Below are positions 48,379 to 58,443 of a stretch of DNA of 64,000 nt, piece by piece. Made by a program: the position numbers and the translations under genes. The number at the start of each line of letters is the position of its first letter. Position 1 is the stretch's first letter. The stretch spans positions 124,001-188,000 of the forward strand of contig NZ_JAHXRI010000006.1 of the NCBI RefSeq assembly GCF_019923725.1, in the 5' to 3' direction. The stretch is from Zwartia hollandica. Lineage in GTDB: Bacteria > Pseudomonadota > Gammaproteobacteria > Burkholderiales > Burkholderiaceae_B. The notes under the pieces are model-generated. The model did no database searches. It was not told the origin of the DNA and was given only the letters and a program-made list of their open reading frames with translations.

Positions 48379-49182
48379 CTGATACGCTTTAATGCTCATA
48401 TACGTTGCGAGACCGAACAGCAGGAACGCAAAAATACGTTTAAGTGTTTTGACGGGTAACTTGTGAGCCGCTTTGGCGCCAATCGGTGCCAGTAAGATAC
48501 TGACCGAACCCAATACCAAGAGCGCTGGCCAGTAAATGTAGCCAATCATTTCTGGTGGCAAACCCTCTTTGCCCCAACCAGACCAAATATACCCAATTGT
48601 GTTGGCAAAGGCGATCGGAAAACCTAACGCCGCCGAAGTCCCAACGGCCTGATGCAAAGGGACATTACACCAGAGCAAGAACGGCACAGAGATAAACCCG
48701 CCACCTGCTCCTACTAAACCAGAGACAAAGCCAATCGTTCCACCAGCAGCGCTGGACCCGGCAGGACCAGGCATCTGTCTGGCCGCTTTTGGTTTTTTGT
48801 CACGCAACATCTGTAGCGCGGAATAACCAACAAAGATTGCAAAAAAGAGCGCTAACCAACCCGTCTTAAGTGCTGCAAAAATTGCACCGCCCGAAATCAA
48901 GCCGCCAATCAGAATGCCTGGCGTAAGGGCGATCACGAGATCCCATCGAACCGCGCCTTTACTATTGTGCGCACGAACGCTCGACACAGAAGTAAACAGA
49001 ATTGAAGCCATCGAGGTGGCGATCGCTGTGTGTACGATGAGCTCAGGCGAAAGCTTTTGCCAAGTCAACAGCAGCGTTAAGAAGGGAACCAACAACATCC
49101 CGCCCCCGATTCCCAACAATCCAGCAGCAAAGCCCGTGACACAGCCTAGAATGACAAGTGCGACAATAAATAGTGGATCCAT
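48364..49182 (-). CDS. TSUP (TauE/SafE) family permease
   Basis: 272 residues with about eight membrane segments. The repeat motifs FAAGLLGIGGGMLLVPFLTLLL and FVSGLVGAGGGFISVPFLLWCNVPLHQAVGTSAALGFPIAFANTIGY mark the two halves. Members export or import sulfur-containing and other organic anions. No substrate-specific neighbour is present; the adjacent XdhC gene does not define one. Confidence 0.88.
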   Translation of the reverse strand: MDPLFIVALVILGCVTGFAAGLLGIGGGMLLVPFLTLLLTWQKLSPELIVHTAIATSMASILFTSVSSVRAHNSKGAVRWDLVIALTPGILIGGLISGGAIFAALKTGWLALFFAIFVGYSALQMLRDKKPKAARQMPGPAGSSAAGGTIGFVSGLVGAGGGFISVPFLLWCNVPLHQAVGTSAALGFPIAFANTIGYIWSGWGKEGLPPEMIGYIYWPALLVLGSVSILLAPIGAKAAHKLPVKTLKRIFAFLLFGLATYMSIKAYQSFFG

Positions 49183-49289
49183 GACGGTGATCGTTGCCTC
49201 GACGCTATAAAAGTGGCTCAGTATACTGATAGGATCTTTATTGTGCCGGCCACGATTGTGCCAACTTCCTCTCCTAACGAATACTCAGC

Positions 49290-50273
49290 ATGAACTCTCT
49301 CGATACCGAAGTCTTGCAACACGCATTGGAATGGCTTCGCGAAGGCCATCCCGTTCATCTCGCGACCGTAGTCCAAACATGGGGTTCGGCGCCCCGTCAA
49401 GCGGGCGCGATGTTGGCCGTTCGGAAAGACGGGCGCGTTGTGGGCTCTGTTTCTGGCGGCTGCATTGAAGACGACCTCATCGCACGTGCCCAAGGCGGAC
49501 AACTGCCGTCAAAGCCTGAGTGGGCACGTTATGGTGTGTCCCAAGAAGAAGCCGCGCGTTTTGGTCTGCCTTGCGGTGGCACGTTACGTCTCGTCATTGA
49601 ACCACTCAAGCTCGGTGACTGGATCGACCGCGTTGTCGAAGTCACGCAAGCTCAACAACTCGTTGGGCGCTGGCTTGACTTGGCAACAGGCGTATCGACC
49701 TTAACCGACGCTCGCCCCGGACAACTGACTGAAGTTAAGGAAGAAGGCTGTCATTTCGTGTACGGCCCGCACTGGCGCCTGTTGATTATTGGCGCAAATC
49801 AAACCGCTCAGGCCTTGGCAAAAATCGCAACCATGCTGGAATTTCAGGTGATTGTCTGCGATCCGCGCGAGGAATTTACTGCAGATTGGGATATGCCGGG
49901 TGTATCCCTGCAAACCGGCATGCCGGATGACGCCGTATTGGAAATACAAACCGATGCGCGTACTGCAATCGTTGCCATCACTCACGACCCAAAGCTCGAC
50001 GACATGGCATTACTCGAAGCACTTAAATCCAAGGCATTTTATGTCGGTGCACTTGGCTCATCGCGTAACCAAACCAAACGTCGTCAACGCTTATTGGATT
50101 TTGACTTAACCGAGGATGATATCGCTCGCCTACATGGTCCAGTCGGCCTGCAGATTGGTAGCCGCACGCCTGCAGAAATCGCGGTTGCTGTAGGCGCGCA
50201 GCTCGTTCAGGTTAGGCGCAAGCTCGAGGATGAGCGGGTCGCTGGACTGACCCATCCACCCAAAACAACCTAG
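49290..50273 (+). CDS. XdhC/CoxI-family protein
   Basis: 327 residues. The N-terminal XdhC-CoxI domain has HLATVVQTWGSAPRQAGAMLAVRKDGRVVGSVSGGCIEDDLI and YGVSQEEAARFGLPCGGTLRLV, the segment that carries the likely sulfur/cofactor Cys. A Rossmann-like C-domain follows (LLIIGANQTAQALAKIATML; DPREEFTADWD). It ends in the CoxF-type region YVGALGSSRNQTKRRQRLLDF and IGSRTPAEIAVAVGAQLV. Such proteins insert or protect sulfurated molybdenum cofactor in xanthine- or CO-dehydrogenase-like enzymes. No molybdoenzyme is in this window, so its client is unknown. Confidence 0.9.
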   Translation: MNSLDTEVLQHALEWLREGHPVHLATVVQTWGSAPRQAGAMLAVRKDGRVVGSVSGGCIEDDLIARAQGGQLPSKPEWARYGVSQEEAARFGLPCGGTLRLVIEPLKLGDWIDRVVEVTQAQQLVGRWLDLATGVSTLTDARPGQLTEVKEEGCHFVYGPHWRLLIIGANQTAQALAKIATMLEFQVIVCDPREEFTADWDMPGVSLQTGMPDDAVLEIQTDARTAIVAITHDPKLDDMALLEALKSKAFYVGALGSSRNQTKRRQRLLDFDLTEDDIARLHGPVGLQIGSRTPAEIAVAVGAQLVQVRRKLEDERVAGLTHPPKTT

Positions 50274-50300
50274 CTGAGTTCAAACGATCAGTGCGGACGC

Positions 50301-50999
50301 TTACCCGCCACGTTTGCGCGACTCAATCCCCAGCTGCTTAAGCTTGCGATAGAGGTGGGTTCTTTCCAGACCAGTTTTGTCTGATACCCGAGTCATGCTG
50401 TGGTTTTCGCGAGCGAGGTGATATTCGAAATACACCCGCTCAAATGCATCCCGCGCCTCGCGCAAAGGCAACTCTAAGGAGATGTCTCCCAGCAAGCTTG
50501 GATCAAGAGGCGCTGCGACAACAGCAGCGGCAGCAGCAACTGCCTCCGCCGGCTCTTGCATCGCCGTCACAGGCGCAGCCGTTGTGGGCACAACCGGCAC
50601 GAACGCGCCACTCGCGGACTTCACCACAGGCAGGCGGCCGCGCGCAAGACCAGTAGAGATAGTCTTGAGCAAGCGCTGCAATGTGATGGGCTTTTCTAAG
50701 AAATCAATCGCACCAATGCGAGTGGCCTCAACCGCAGTATCAATCGTTGCGTGGCCACTCATCATGATGACAGGCATATCGAGCAGACCCTGTGAACCCC
50801 ACTCTTTGAGCAGCGTCACACCATCCGTGTCCGGCATCCAGATATCCAGCAATACCAGATCGGGTCGCATGCGAAGCCGTGCCGCACGCGCTTGCGCCGC
50901 GTTCTCAGCAAGCTCAATCGTATGCCCCTCGTCGTAGAGGATTTCGGAAAGCAACTCGCGAATTCCGACTTCATCGTCGACAACTAAAATTCTTGCCAT
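50301..50999 (-). CDS. NtrX-like response regulator lacking the AAA+ domain
   Basis: 232 residues. The receiver domain (1-120) has the acidic pocket VVDDE, the phosphoacceptor Asp52 (LLDIWMPD) and Lys in FLEKPI. An Ala/Pro/Val linker of about 60 residues (about 125-185) stands where NtrX has its AAA+ sigma-54 activator domain. A Fis-type helix-turn-helix ends the protein (LREARDAFERVYFEYHL, VSDKTGLERTHLYRKLKQLGI). It must act by DNA binding alone, not by opening sigma-54 complexes. It is 41 bases after the NtrY-like kinase. rpoN is also missing from its usual place in this window. Confidence 0.9.
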   Translation of the reverse strand: MARILVVDDEVGIRELLSEILYDEGHTIELAENAAQARAARLRMRPDLVLLDIWMPDTDGVTLLKEWGSQGLLDMPVIMMSGHATIDTAVEATRIGAIDFLEKPITLQRLLKTISTGLARGRLPVVKSASGAFVPVVPTTAAPVTAMQEPAEAVAAAAAVVAAPLDPSLLGDISLELPLREARDAFERVYFEYHLARENHSMTRVSDKTGLERTHLYRKLKQLGIESRKRGG

Positions 51000-51040
51000 A
51001 TATCTCTTATCACCTGTTGCACACGTGCATTATCGTCATC

Positions 51041-53320
51041 TTACGACTTTCCGTCCACCGCTGACGCGATCTGGGTCAATAAAATTGAAACCCGCGCCCC
51101 GCCTTCCTTGCGATTCGAAATATCAATGCGCCCCTGATGCTCCTCAACGATCTTACGCACAATCGCCAGCCCGAGGCCTGTGCCTTGGGCTTTCGTAGTG
51201 ACATAGGGCTCGAAAGCCCGCTGTAAGATTTGTGCGCTAAACCCAGGGCCGTTGTCGGAAACCGTCAGACGAATGCCAGACTGCTCCAAGCCTTCGCTGG
51301 GCGCTGATTCCACCCGCTGCGTCGTCACCTCAATGACTCCTGACTCGGGTTGATCCACCAACGCATCGCGCGCATTCGCCAACAAATTATGTACAACTTG
51401 CCTCAATTGTGTTGGGTCGCCCACCACCCAGGGCAAATCCGGCTCAAGCGATACGCTGAGGTGCCACGCATGATGAGCATCCCGAACCATCCCTTCGATT
51501 GGGTCCCAGCCATATAAGCCCAACACCTCATCGACCAGCGCATTGAAATCCAAGCTCACCATCACCACCGCCGGCTTGCGCGCGTATTCTTTAAAATCGT
51601 CGACCATGTGCTTCAGGGAGCTGACCTGATTGACGATCGTATTCGTGGCGCGCGCCAAAAGTTGGGCGTCTGCGGGCTCTAGTTTATGAGCGAGCTTCAT
51701 TGCCAATCGCTCGGCCGACAGCTGTATGGGTGTCAACGGATTCTTGATCTCATGCGCGAGGCGGCGTGCAACCTCAGCCCAGGCAACGCTGCGACTTGCA
51801 GAGATGACCTCGCTAATGTCATCAAACACAACCATGTACCCATTATTACTGCCGTCCACACGCAGTTGCGTCCCGCGTGCGAGCAAGGTCAAGGTGTAGG
51901 ATTCGGTGGCGATCCTCGCATCCTCCAGGGTGATCTCAAATTGTTCCTGCCAATGCGAACGCTCTGACCCGACGGCAGAGTGCTCAGCAAACGCTTGTCT
52001 AATTCTTCGCGCAAAATCAAGCATGCCTTCAATCGTTTCAAGCGGCCGTCCAGGTGCTGAGCGCAGATCCACCTTAAGAATCATTTGAGCGCCGTGGTTG
52101 AATGTCGTCAACCGGAACTGCTCGTCAAAAACTAGCACGCCTGCTGACAGGTTAGACAGCACACTTTCCAAGTAGACATTCGAACGTTCAAGCTGCATGC
52201 GATTACTTTCAACCATGCGCCGCGCCTCACCCAACTGTCGAGTCATGGCGTTAAAGGACCGCGTTAACTGTCCGACCTCGTCTTTAGAGGGCGGCTCAGG
52301 AAGTGCCCGAAAATCTCCGACGCTGACAGCCTGAGTGCCCGAGGCCAAAGCAAGTAGCGGGCTCACCAGCTTTTTTGATAGGTATAACGCGATCGCGATC
52401 GCAGCAAAAACGGCTAATAGCAGGGCCAATGTCAGCGTGACGCCAAAGAGGTTACGCAAACTCTCACGCGACAGCGCAAGCTCTTGATAATCGCGGTTAC
52501 CTTTCTGCACTTCGCTGGCGTTGCGTGCGATGATTTCAGATACGGGCTGCATCAATTGCAACCACCGGGTTTCCCCTGCGACACCGAGCGCAGCATCGAC
52601 ACGCTCGGGGGCTGCCAGCGGCACGATCACACGCAACTGCAGGCCGGTCTGAGACAGCGCCGCCCCAAGGTCATCACTATCGGCTGCTGAGTAACCGCGT
52701 GATACGCGTAACTGATTCATCACGCTCTGGGGTGGCAACGTCGGTGTTAACGACCCGAGTTTATCGGTGGAAAATGCAATAAGTCGCCCCGCGCCGCTGA
52801 ATACTAGGGCATCGATTGCTGTATTGGTTTCCCGCAAACGAGTTAAGGTGGTTGCAATGTCAGAATCTGGCGTATTGTTCAAAGCAGGGGCCATCGCACG
52901 GGCACGCGCTTCAAGCTCTGCTAACTGAGAGCTCAGCGCAGATCGGGCGAGCGCCAGTCCAGACTCGAGCGCCGTATCCACGCGCACATTAAACCAAGAC
53001 TCAATAGAGCGAGCCATAAACTGAATAGACACGCCATAAATTAACGCGCCAGGCAAGACTCCGATTAAGGCAAAGGCCAAAGCAAAGCGTGCCGTGAGGC
53101 GAGCACCAAACTGTCCGCGCCTGAGTTGTGCGACAAGACGGATGGTCAACGCCACAACCCAAATAAACAAGGCCAACGCGAGAGCCCCGTTTAACCAGAG
53201 CAATAAGTCTTGAAAACGTGCAACCAACGAGGCATTGCCCGTTGACCAAGCCAAGAGCGCAAACAAACCAAATGCACTAAATATGCCAACGACAAGAGCG
53301 ATGCGCAAAAACGTATTCAT
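51041..53320 (-). CDS. NtrY-like membrane sensor histidine kinase
   Basis: 759 residues. Three to four membrane helices precede and follow a periplasmic sensor region (about 95-300). HAMP is near LYLSKKLVSPLLALASGTQAVSVGDF, followed by a PAS-like domain (SNLSAGVLVFDEQFRLTTFNHGA). The HisKA phospho-His is in RRLAHEIKNPLTPIQLSAERL. ATPase boxes are VHNLLANARDAL, VSDNGPGFS and GTGLGLAIVRKIVEEHQGRI. It overlaps the DUF4390 gene by four bases and lies directly upstream of the regulator gene. NtrY homologues sense redox or nitrogen status; the signal here is not known. Confidence 0.93.
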   Translation of the reverse strand: MNTFLRIALVVGIFSAFGLFALLAWSTGNASLVARFQDLLLWLNGALALALFIWVVALTIRLVAQLRRGQFGARLTARFALAFALIGVLPGALIYGVSIQFMARSIESWFNVRVDTALESGLALARSALSSQLAELEARARAMAPALNNTPDSDIATTLTRLRETNTAIDALVFSGAGRLIAFSTDKLGSLTPTLPPQSVMNQLRVSRGYSAADSDDLGAALSQTGLQLRVIVPLAAPERVDAALGVAGETRWLQLMQPVSEIIARNASEVQKGNRDYQELALSRESLRNLFGVTLTLALLLAVFAAIAIALYLSKKLVSPLLALASGTQAVSVGDFRALPEPPSKDEVGQLTRSFNAMTRQLGEARRMVESNRMQLERSNVYLESVLSNLSAGVLVFDEQFRLTTFNHGAQMILKVDLRSAPGRPLETIEGMLDFARRIRQAFAEHSAVGSERSHWQEQFEITLEDARIATESYTLTLLARGTQLRVDGSNNGYMVVFDDISEVISASRSVAWAEVARRLAHEIKNPLTPIQLSAERLAMKLAHKLEPADAQLLARATNTIVNQVSSLKHMVDDFKEYARKPAVVMVSLDFNALVDEVLGLYGWDPIEGMVRDAHHAWHLSVSLEPDLPWVVGDPTQLRQVVHNLLANARDALVDQPESGVIEVTTQRVESAPSEGLEQSGIRLTVSDNGPGFSAQILQRAFEPYVTTKAQGTGLGLAIVRKIVEEHQGRIDISNRKEGGARVSILLTQIASAVDGKS

Positions 53321-53922
53321 TTTGCAGGTCCCGCTGGCCTAATCGAAAAATCAAACGGCGCCCAAGGACTTGCCATGGACCAGGCGCCCCGATTTCGCGC
53401 GTCAAGCTGTAAGGGACGCGCCATCTGACTCGTATCCAGCCGAACACGCACCCTGCCTTCGTACCTGACATCAGGCTCGAAGCGATCGACCGGGGAAATG
53501 GGCCAGCCTCGCACTTGTTTAATCACCTGCAGTGCATCCTCCTGCGTCGCAACAGGCAAAAACAAATCCCCTGTTGCTACACGCCATTGCTGCGTCAAGT
53601 TGTTGTAAATCAAGCGCCGGCTCAACGTAGCCTGCACGAGAACTTTATCAAACCACCACCAGCGCGGAGCGCTGATTTGCACATCGTAGGTGAAGTACAG
53701 CGGGACACCGTGCTCCGCCGCCTCTAGGACGCTGCGACTAAGATCGAGCGCGACATCAAGGTCCATCGTCAGCTGGCCATCTTGCGGTAAGGGCTCGATG
53801 CGCGCCACCCGGGCTTCCGAAGCTCGAGCAACGTTCATGTTCACGCTCACGCAGGCAACGCACAGGAGCCACACCGCCCACAGGCGCCAACCAAGCATCC
53901 AAGGTGTTGTGCGTACTGTCAT
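53317..53922 (-). CDS. DUF4390 periplasmic protein
   Basis: 201 residues with an N-terminal signal peptide (WRLWAVWLLCVACVSVNMNVARA). The rest is beta-rich with VLEAAEHGVPLYFTYDVQISAPRWWWFDKV, SRRLIYNNLTQQWRV and RFEPDVRYEGRVRVRLDTSQMARPLQLDA. The function is unknown. It is always found between rsmB and a NtrY-like kinase in many betaproteobacteria and overlaps the kinase gene here, so it may be part of the same signalling module (inference). Confidence 0.88.
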   Translation of the reverse strand: MTVRTTPWMLGWRLWAVWLLCVACVSVNMNVARASEARVARIEPLPQDGQLTMDLDVALDLSRSVLEAAEHGVPLYFTYDVQISAPRWWWFDKVLVQATLSRRLIYNNLTQQWRVATGDLFLPVATQEDALQVIKQVRGWPISPVDRFEPDVRYEGRVRVRLDTSQMARPLQLDARNRGAWSMASPWAPFDFSIRPAGPAK

Positions 53923-53928
53923 CTCTTA

Positions 53929-55263
53929 TTAAGCCTGCATCCGGCGAGTAAACAATGCATAGAAGAACCCATCGTGACCAGCGGGATGCTCTGCATCCGG
54001 TCGGGATGGCAATAGCTGCCCGGGCGCGGGCAACCGTTGCGCCTGCACATGCCGCTTAGAGAATGATTCTGCCTGCATTTCGCCCTCTTGGGGGAATATC
54101 GAACAAGTTGCCAGCAATAATTTTCCTCCGGGCGCAACCATGCTCCAGAGAGAGTCAAGGATTTCGCGCTGTAATTTAACGGTTTGCTGCACGTCACTTT
54201 CGCGCCGGAGCCAGCGAATATCAGGGTGACGACTGACGATGCCCGAAGCGGTACATGGCAAATCAGCTAAAACGACATCAAACGGCTTGCCATCCCACCA
54301 AAGGTGCGCGCGTGTCGCACTTTCTGCAACCAATCTGACTTTGGGGCTCAACAGCCGAAGCCGCTCTAGATTCTGCTCTACTCGCGCCATCCGCGCTGGA
54401 TCGACATCGAGCGCTGTCAACTCAACATCGGCCAACTCAAGCAAATGTGCGGTCTTGCCTCCAGGTGCGGCGCAAGCATCAAGCACTCGCATCCCATCAC
54501 GCACCTCTAGCAAAGGAGCAGCCAGCTGAGCGCCGGCATCTTGCACAGACCACCACCCCTGAGCATAGCCAGGCAATGTCGTCACAGGACGAGGCACATC
54601 CAGGACAATACCGGCCTCACCAAAGGCCGTTGAGCCGATTTGTTCATGGGCGAACGCTTGTATGACCGCCTCTCGCGAAGTCGCCCGAACATTCACCCTT
54701 AGCGTCAATGGCGGATGCGCATTGGCCGCGTCTAACAAGCGCTCCCACTGTTCGGGATAGGCTTTGCGTAAAGCGTCAATCCACCAGCGCGCATGATTGA
54801 AGCGCACCTCTGGTGCGTCAGCCGTATCAGCCAGGACTGCCTGACGCTCGCGCTGAAAGCGACGCAACACAGCATTCACCAATCCCTTGAAAGAGGCGGT
54901 GGAACGCTGCAGCTGAGTTGCCTCAACCGCCTGATCAACCAAAGCATGCGCGGTATAAACCGGAGTGCCTGCCGCGGGAGTTTGTTCCCCAGCTCGTACT
55001 GAAGTTTCAAGTAGCAGCAGGCTCAAACCAACCAAGGCATTTAACGTAGCGTTTGGCGGTTCTCGTTCGACTAAGGTGTGGCGCAACCCCATGGCCAGCC
55101 CCCAATTTCGCATGGCAAAAAAACTCAAGGCCTGCGCGGAAGGGCGCACGTTGGAAGGTAGCTCGGCGAGCGCCTCTGTGAGCGATTGGCCGGACTCGAC
55201 ACCAGCGATTGCACTGGCTGCGGCCAGTAAGGAATGAGACAAAGCAGGAGCGGCGGTATTCAT
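53929..55263 (-). CDS. rsmB: 16S rRNA (cytosine-967 C5) methyltransferase
   Basis: Methylates C967 of 16S rRNA. It has 444 residues. The N-terminal NusB-like domain (to about 150) ends near LKGLVNAVLRRFQRER. The methyltransferase domain has the SAM motif VLDACAAPGGKTAHLLEL, the catalytic Cys in VLADLPCTASGIVSRHPDIRWLR, and the release Cys in LLATCSIFPQEGE. It is the first gene of rsmB-DUF4390-ntrY-ntrX, six bases before DUF4390. Confidence 0.96.
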   Translation of the reverse strand: MNTAAPALSHSLLAAASAIAGVESGQSLTEALAELPSNVRPSAQALSFFAMRNWGLAMGLRHTLVEREPPNATLNALVGLSLLLLETSVRAGEQTPAAGTPVYTAHALVDQAVEATQLQRSTASFKGLVNAVLRRFQRERQAVLADTADAPEVRFNHARWWIDALRKAYPEQWERLLDAANAHPPLTLRVNVRATSREAVIQAFAHEQIGSTAFGEAGIVLDVPRPVTTLPGYAQGWWSVQDAGAQLAAPLLEVRDGMRVLDACAAPGGKTAHLLELADVELTALDVDPARMARVEQNLERLRLLSPKVRLVAESATRAHLWWDGKPFDVVLADLPCTASGIVSRHPDIRWLRRESDVQQTVKLQREILDSLWSMVAPGGKLLLATCSIFPQEGEMQAESFSKRHVQAQRLPAPGQLLPSRPDAEHPAGHDGFFYALFTRRMQA

Positions 55264-55362
55264 ACTTGGATTGTAGGGGCTTAAGGCGCCACTGAGGGGG
55301 TGCTTCGCAAGGTAAAATCCTTCTCTCTCTTATGCGGGCGTTAGTCCGTCAGGCGGCACATC

Positions 55363-56685
55363 ATGTCATCCCCAAAAGTCGGTTTTGTCAGCCTTGGCTG
55401 TCCCAAGGCACTTGTAGACTCTGAGCGCATCCTCACACAGTTGCGCACCGAGGGCTATCAAATCGTGCCTGACTACGACAACGCGGACGTAGTAGTAGTC
55501 AACACCTGTGGCTTCATTGACAGCGCAAAAGCAGAGTCTCTCGAAGCGATTGGCGAGGCGATTGCGGAAAACGGACGCGTGATTGTCACGGGCTGCATGG
55601 GCGTCGAGGAGTCCGTGATCCGTGCCGCGCATCCAAGCGTACTAGCCGTTACCGGCCCCCAGCAGTACGAGCAGGTCGTTCGCGCAGTCCACGCGGCAGC
55701 CCCACCCAGCACCTCGCACGATCCTTTTACAGACTTGGTGCCGCCCCAGGGCATCAAACTCACTCCCCGTCACTATGCCTATCTGAAGATATCAGAAGGC
55801 TGTAACCATCGCTGCAGCTTTTGTATTATCCCGTCGATGCGTGGCGATCTGGTTAGCCGCCCCGTTGGGGATGTTCTCGATGAAGCCCAACGACTGGCAA
55901 AGGCAGGTGTTAAAGAGCTGCTGGTTATCTCTCAAGACACCAGCGCGTACGGCGTCGATGTGAAATACCGTAGCGGGTTCTGGAACGGCAGGCCTGTTAA
56001 AACTCGCATGACTGAATTGTGTGCGGCACTTTCCGAATTAGACATTTGGGTCAGACTCCACTACGTCTATCCTTACCCAAGTGTAGATGAGGTCATCCCG
56101 TTGATGGCGCAAGGCAAAATTCTCCCCTACCTAGACATTCCCTTCCAGCACGCCAGTCCCCGCATCCTGAAGGCAATGAAGCGTCCCGCTTTCGAAGACA
56201 AAACGCTCGCTCGCATTCACCGCTGGAGGGAAGAATGCCCAGACCTTACATTGCGCTCGACCTTCATTGTTGGCTTTCCAGGTGAAACCGAAAGTGACTT
56301 CCAATATCTACTCGACTGGATGTCAGAAGCGCAACTCGATCGCGTCGGCTGCTTTCAGTATTCACCGGTCCAAGGTGCAGCCGCCAATGCCTTGGAGGGT
56401 GCCGTACCTGACGAGATTAAACAAGAACGCTGGGATCGGTTTATGGCCCATCAGCAAACGATTTCGACTGCGCGACTCGCACGTAAAGTAGGCAAAGAAA
56501 TTGAGGTCCTGATTGACGAAGTCGATGAAGACGGCGCCATCGGACGCTCTAGCGCAGATGCCCCCGAGATCGATGGCTGCGTGTATGTCGATAGTCAAGT
56601 AATACTCAAACCTGGCGACAAGGTGCGCGTGCGTGTGACGGACTCTGACGAATACGACCTGTGGGCTGAGCACCTTCAGTCTTAA
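55363..56685 (+). CDS. rimO: Ribosomal protein S12 methylthiotransferase
   Basis: Adds a methylthio group to Asp of ribosomal protein S12 with a radical-SAM mechanism. It has 440 residues. The UPF0004 domain has three cluster cysteines ([31 protein letters not shown]). The radical-SAM motif is [24 protein letters not shown] domain closes the protein ([30 protein letters not shown]). It lies 99 bases from divergent rsmB and 11 bases before fmt. Confidence 0.97.
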   Translation: MSSPKVGFVSLGCPKALVDSERILTQLRTEGYQIVPDYDNADVVVVNTCGFIDSAKAESLEAIGEAIAENGRVIVTGCMGVEESVIRAAHPSVLAVTGPQQYEQVVRAVHAAAPPSTSHDPFTDLVPPQGIKLTPRHYAYLKISEGCNHRCSFCIIPSMRGDLVSRPVGDVLDEAQRLAKAGVKELLVISQDTSAYGVDVKYRSGFWNGRPVKTRMTELCAALSELDIWVRLHYVYPYPSVDEVIPLMAQGKILPYLDIPFQHASPRILKAMKRPAFEDKTLARIHRWREECPDLTLRSTFIVGFPGETESDFQYLLDWMSEAQLDRVGCFQYSPVQGAAANALEGAVPDEIKQERWDRFMAHQQTISTARLARKVGKEIEVLIDEVDEDGAIGRSSADAPEIDGCVYVDSQVILKPGDKVRVRVTDSDEYDLWAEHLQS

Positions 56686-56696
56686 GCCTTGATCAC

Positions 56697-57701
56697 ATGA
56701 CACTGCGCGTAGGCTTTGCCGGCACTCCCGAATTCTCACGTCTCGCACTACAGGCGATCCTTGACGCGGGCTTTACCGTGCCGCTCGTGCTGACGCAACC
56801 TGACCGCCCCTCCGGGCGAGGGTTAAAGCTCACGCCAAGCGCCGTCAAACAACTTGCCGCAGAAATCAAAATACCTGTCGCGCAACCGCGAAGTCTGCGT
56901 CTGGAGGGAAAATATCCAGAAGACGCTCTGCTCGCACGTAACGCCTTGCAGGAGGCTGAGCTTGATGTGCTCGTAGTCGCGGCTTATGGTTTGATTTTGC
57001 CAAACTGGGCGCTGAACACGCCGCGCTGGGGATGTTTGAATATTCATGCCAGTCTATTGCCGCGCTGGCGTGGTGCCGCGCCTATACAACGCGCAATTGA
57101 AGCAGGTGATACGCACACAGGTGTCACGATCATGCAGATGGATGAGGGTTTGGATACGGGAGATATGCTTTTAGAAGAGCAAGTCGCGATCACAGAAACC
57201 GACACTGCCGCGGTACTGCACGACAAACTTGCGCAACTGGGTGCTCAATTAATTGTGGACGCACTTACACAGTTGGAAAGTGGTGCACTGAGCCCGCGTG
57301 CACAACCTACCGAAGGCGTGACCTACGCTGCAAAACTAGACAAAAGCGAAGCCGCGCTCGATCTTAGTCTGGATGCCCAAACGCTCGCGCGCCGCATCCG
57401 TGCCTTTAATCCGGTGCCCGGCGCCACCTTGCGCTTACCAGGCATCGAGGAGCCCGTTAAGATTTGGCAAGCGCAAGAACTGGAAGCGCGTTCGACTGCA
57501 GTGCTTACCATGCCCAGCGCGGCACAGAGCACGTCTGACGAGGCACGAGTACTCTCTGCGACCCATGAGGGCGTCGACATTCAAACCGGGCAAGGCACGC
57601 TACGCTTACTCGAATTACAGCGTGCTGGCGGCAAACGCCAAACGGCGGCAGTGTTTATTTCTGGTTGGTCTTGGGCTCACGCAGCTTCAGCACCAAAATA
57701 G
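56697..57701 (+). CDS. fmt: Methionyl-tRNA formyltransferase
   Basis: Formylates initiator Met-tRNA. It has 334 residues. The catalytic segment is [45 protein letters not shown]; the N-terminal [16 protein letters not shown] and C-terminal [16 protein letters not shown] are typical. Its 3' end overlaps the convergent SemiSWEET gene by 47 bases. def, its usual operon partner, lies just beyond that gene on the opposite strand. Confidence 0.97.
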   Translation: MTLRVGFAGTPEFSRLALQAILDAGFTVPLVLTQPDRPSGRGLKLTPSAVKQLAAEIKIPVAQPRSLRLEGKYPEDALLARNALQEAELDVLVVAAYGLILPNWALNTPRWGCLNIHASLLPRWRGAAPIQRAIEAGDTHTGVTIMQMDEGLDTGDMLLEEQVAITETDTAAVLHDKLAQLGAQLIVDALTQLESGALSPRAQPTEGVTYAAKLDKSEAALDLSLDAQTLARRIRAFNPVPGATLRLPGIEEPVKIWQAQELEARSTAVLTMPSAAQSTSDEARVLSATHEGVDIQTGQGTLRLLELQRAGGKRQTAAVFISGWSWAHAASAPK

Positions 57702-57924
57702 TTAGGGCCAAGACAAACGTGATGCTGTTTGCGTAAATCAGTGGCCATGACTCGACCAGCAGGCCATACATCAGCCATAGCGCGATCCCAGAGGTAAACA
57801 TCACGTACATCGCGAGCGATATGGATTTTGTGTCGCGCGTACGGATCGTCTTGATGGTCTGGGGGAAGAAGGCAGCAGTCGTTAAAAAAGCTGCGATATA
57901 CCCAAGGACTTCTGGATGAAACAT
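57655..57924 (-). CDS. SemiSWEET (PQ-loop) sugar transporter half
   Basis: 89 residues forming a three-helix bundle, [43 protein letters not shown] and [18 protein letters not shown]. The PQ motif is in [18 protein letters not shown]. Dimers of such proteins move sugars across the membrane; the substrate is unknown. It is six bases from def on the same strand, so the two may be co-transcribed. Its last 15 codons lie antisense to the end of fmt. Confidence 0.9.
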   Translation of the reverse strand: MFHPEVLGYIAAFLTTAAFFPQTIKTIRTRDTKSISLAMYVMFTSGIALWLMYGLLVESWPLIYANSITFVLALTILVLKLREPKTNQK

Positions 57925-57930
57925 GCTTGG

Positions 57931-58443
57931 CTACACCCGCTCAAGCTCGCGCTGCTCTTTGCGCAAGCGCGCCTTGAGTCGCGTTTGCTTGAGCATTGAC
58001 AGATGCTGCACAAAGACTTTGCCGTTGAGGTGATCGATTTCGTGCTGCACGCAGACAGCCAACAACCCGTCTGCCTCAAACTCGTAAGACTTACCCTCTA
58101 AATTCAGTGCTCGGACGCGCACACGCGCGGGGCGGTCCACTTCATCGTACACGCCGGGAACCGACAAACAGCCCTCTTCGTATGTGTTCTGATCTTCGCT
58201 ATGGAAAATGATCTCTGGATTAATCAGCACACGCAAATCATTTTTTTCTTCGCTCACATCAATAACAACAACGCGTTCATGCACATCGACCTGCGTCGCG
58301 GCCAACCCCACACCTGGTGCCTCATACATCGTTTGTGCCATATCCTCGGCAAGCTTTCGAATCCGGTCATCCACAGCAAGGACCGGCTTGGCGACTTTGT
58401 GTAAGCGCTTATCGGGGTAATGCAAGATTGTCAGGAGTGCCAT
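57931..58443 (-). CDS. def: Peptide deformylase
   Basis: Removes the formyl group from new proteins. It has 170 residues. The three metal and active-site motifs are [17 protein letters not shown] and [10 protein letters not shown] start it at [14 protein letters not shown] (58443); the longer reading to 58569 adds only unconserved sequence. It is divergent from dprA with a 167-base AT-rich gap that holds the promoters and no gene I can see. Confidence 0.96.
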   Translation of the reverse strand: MALLTILHYPDKRLHKVAKPVLAVDDRIRKLAEDMAQTMYEAPGVGLAATQVDVHERVVVIDVSEEKNDLRVLINPEIIFHSEDQNTYEEGCLSVPGVYDEVDRPARVRVRALNLEGKSYEFEADGLLAVCVQHEIDHLNGKVFVQHLSMLKQTRLKARLRKEQRELERV

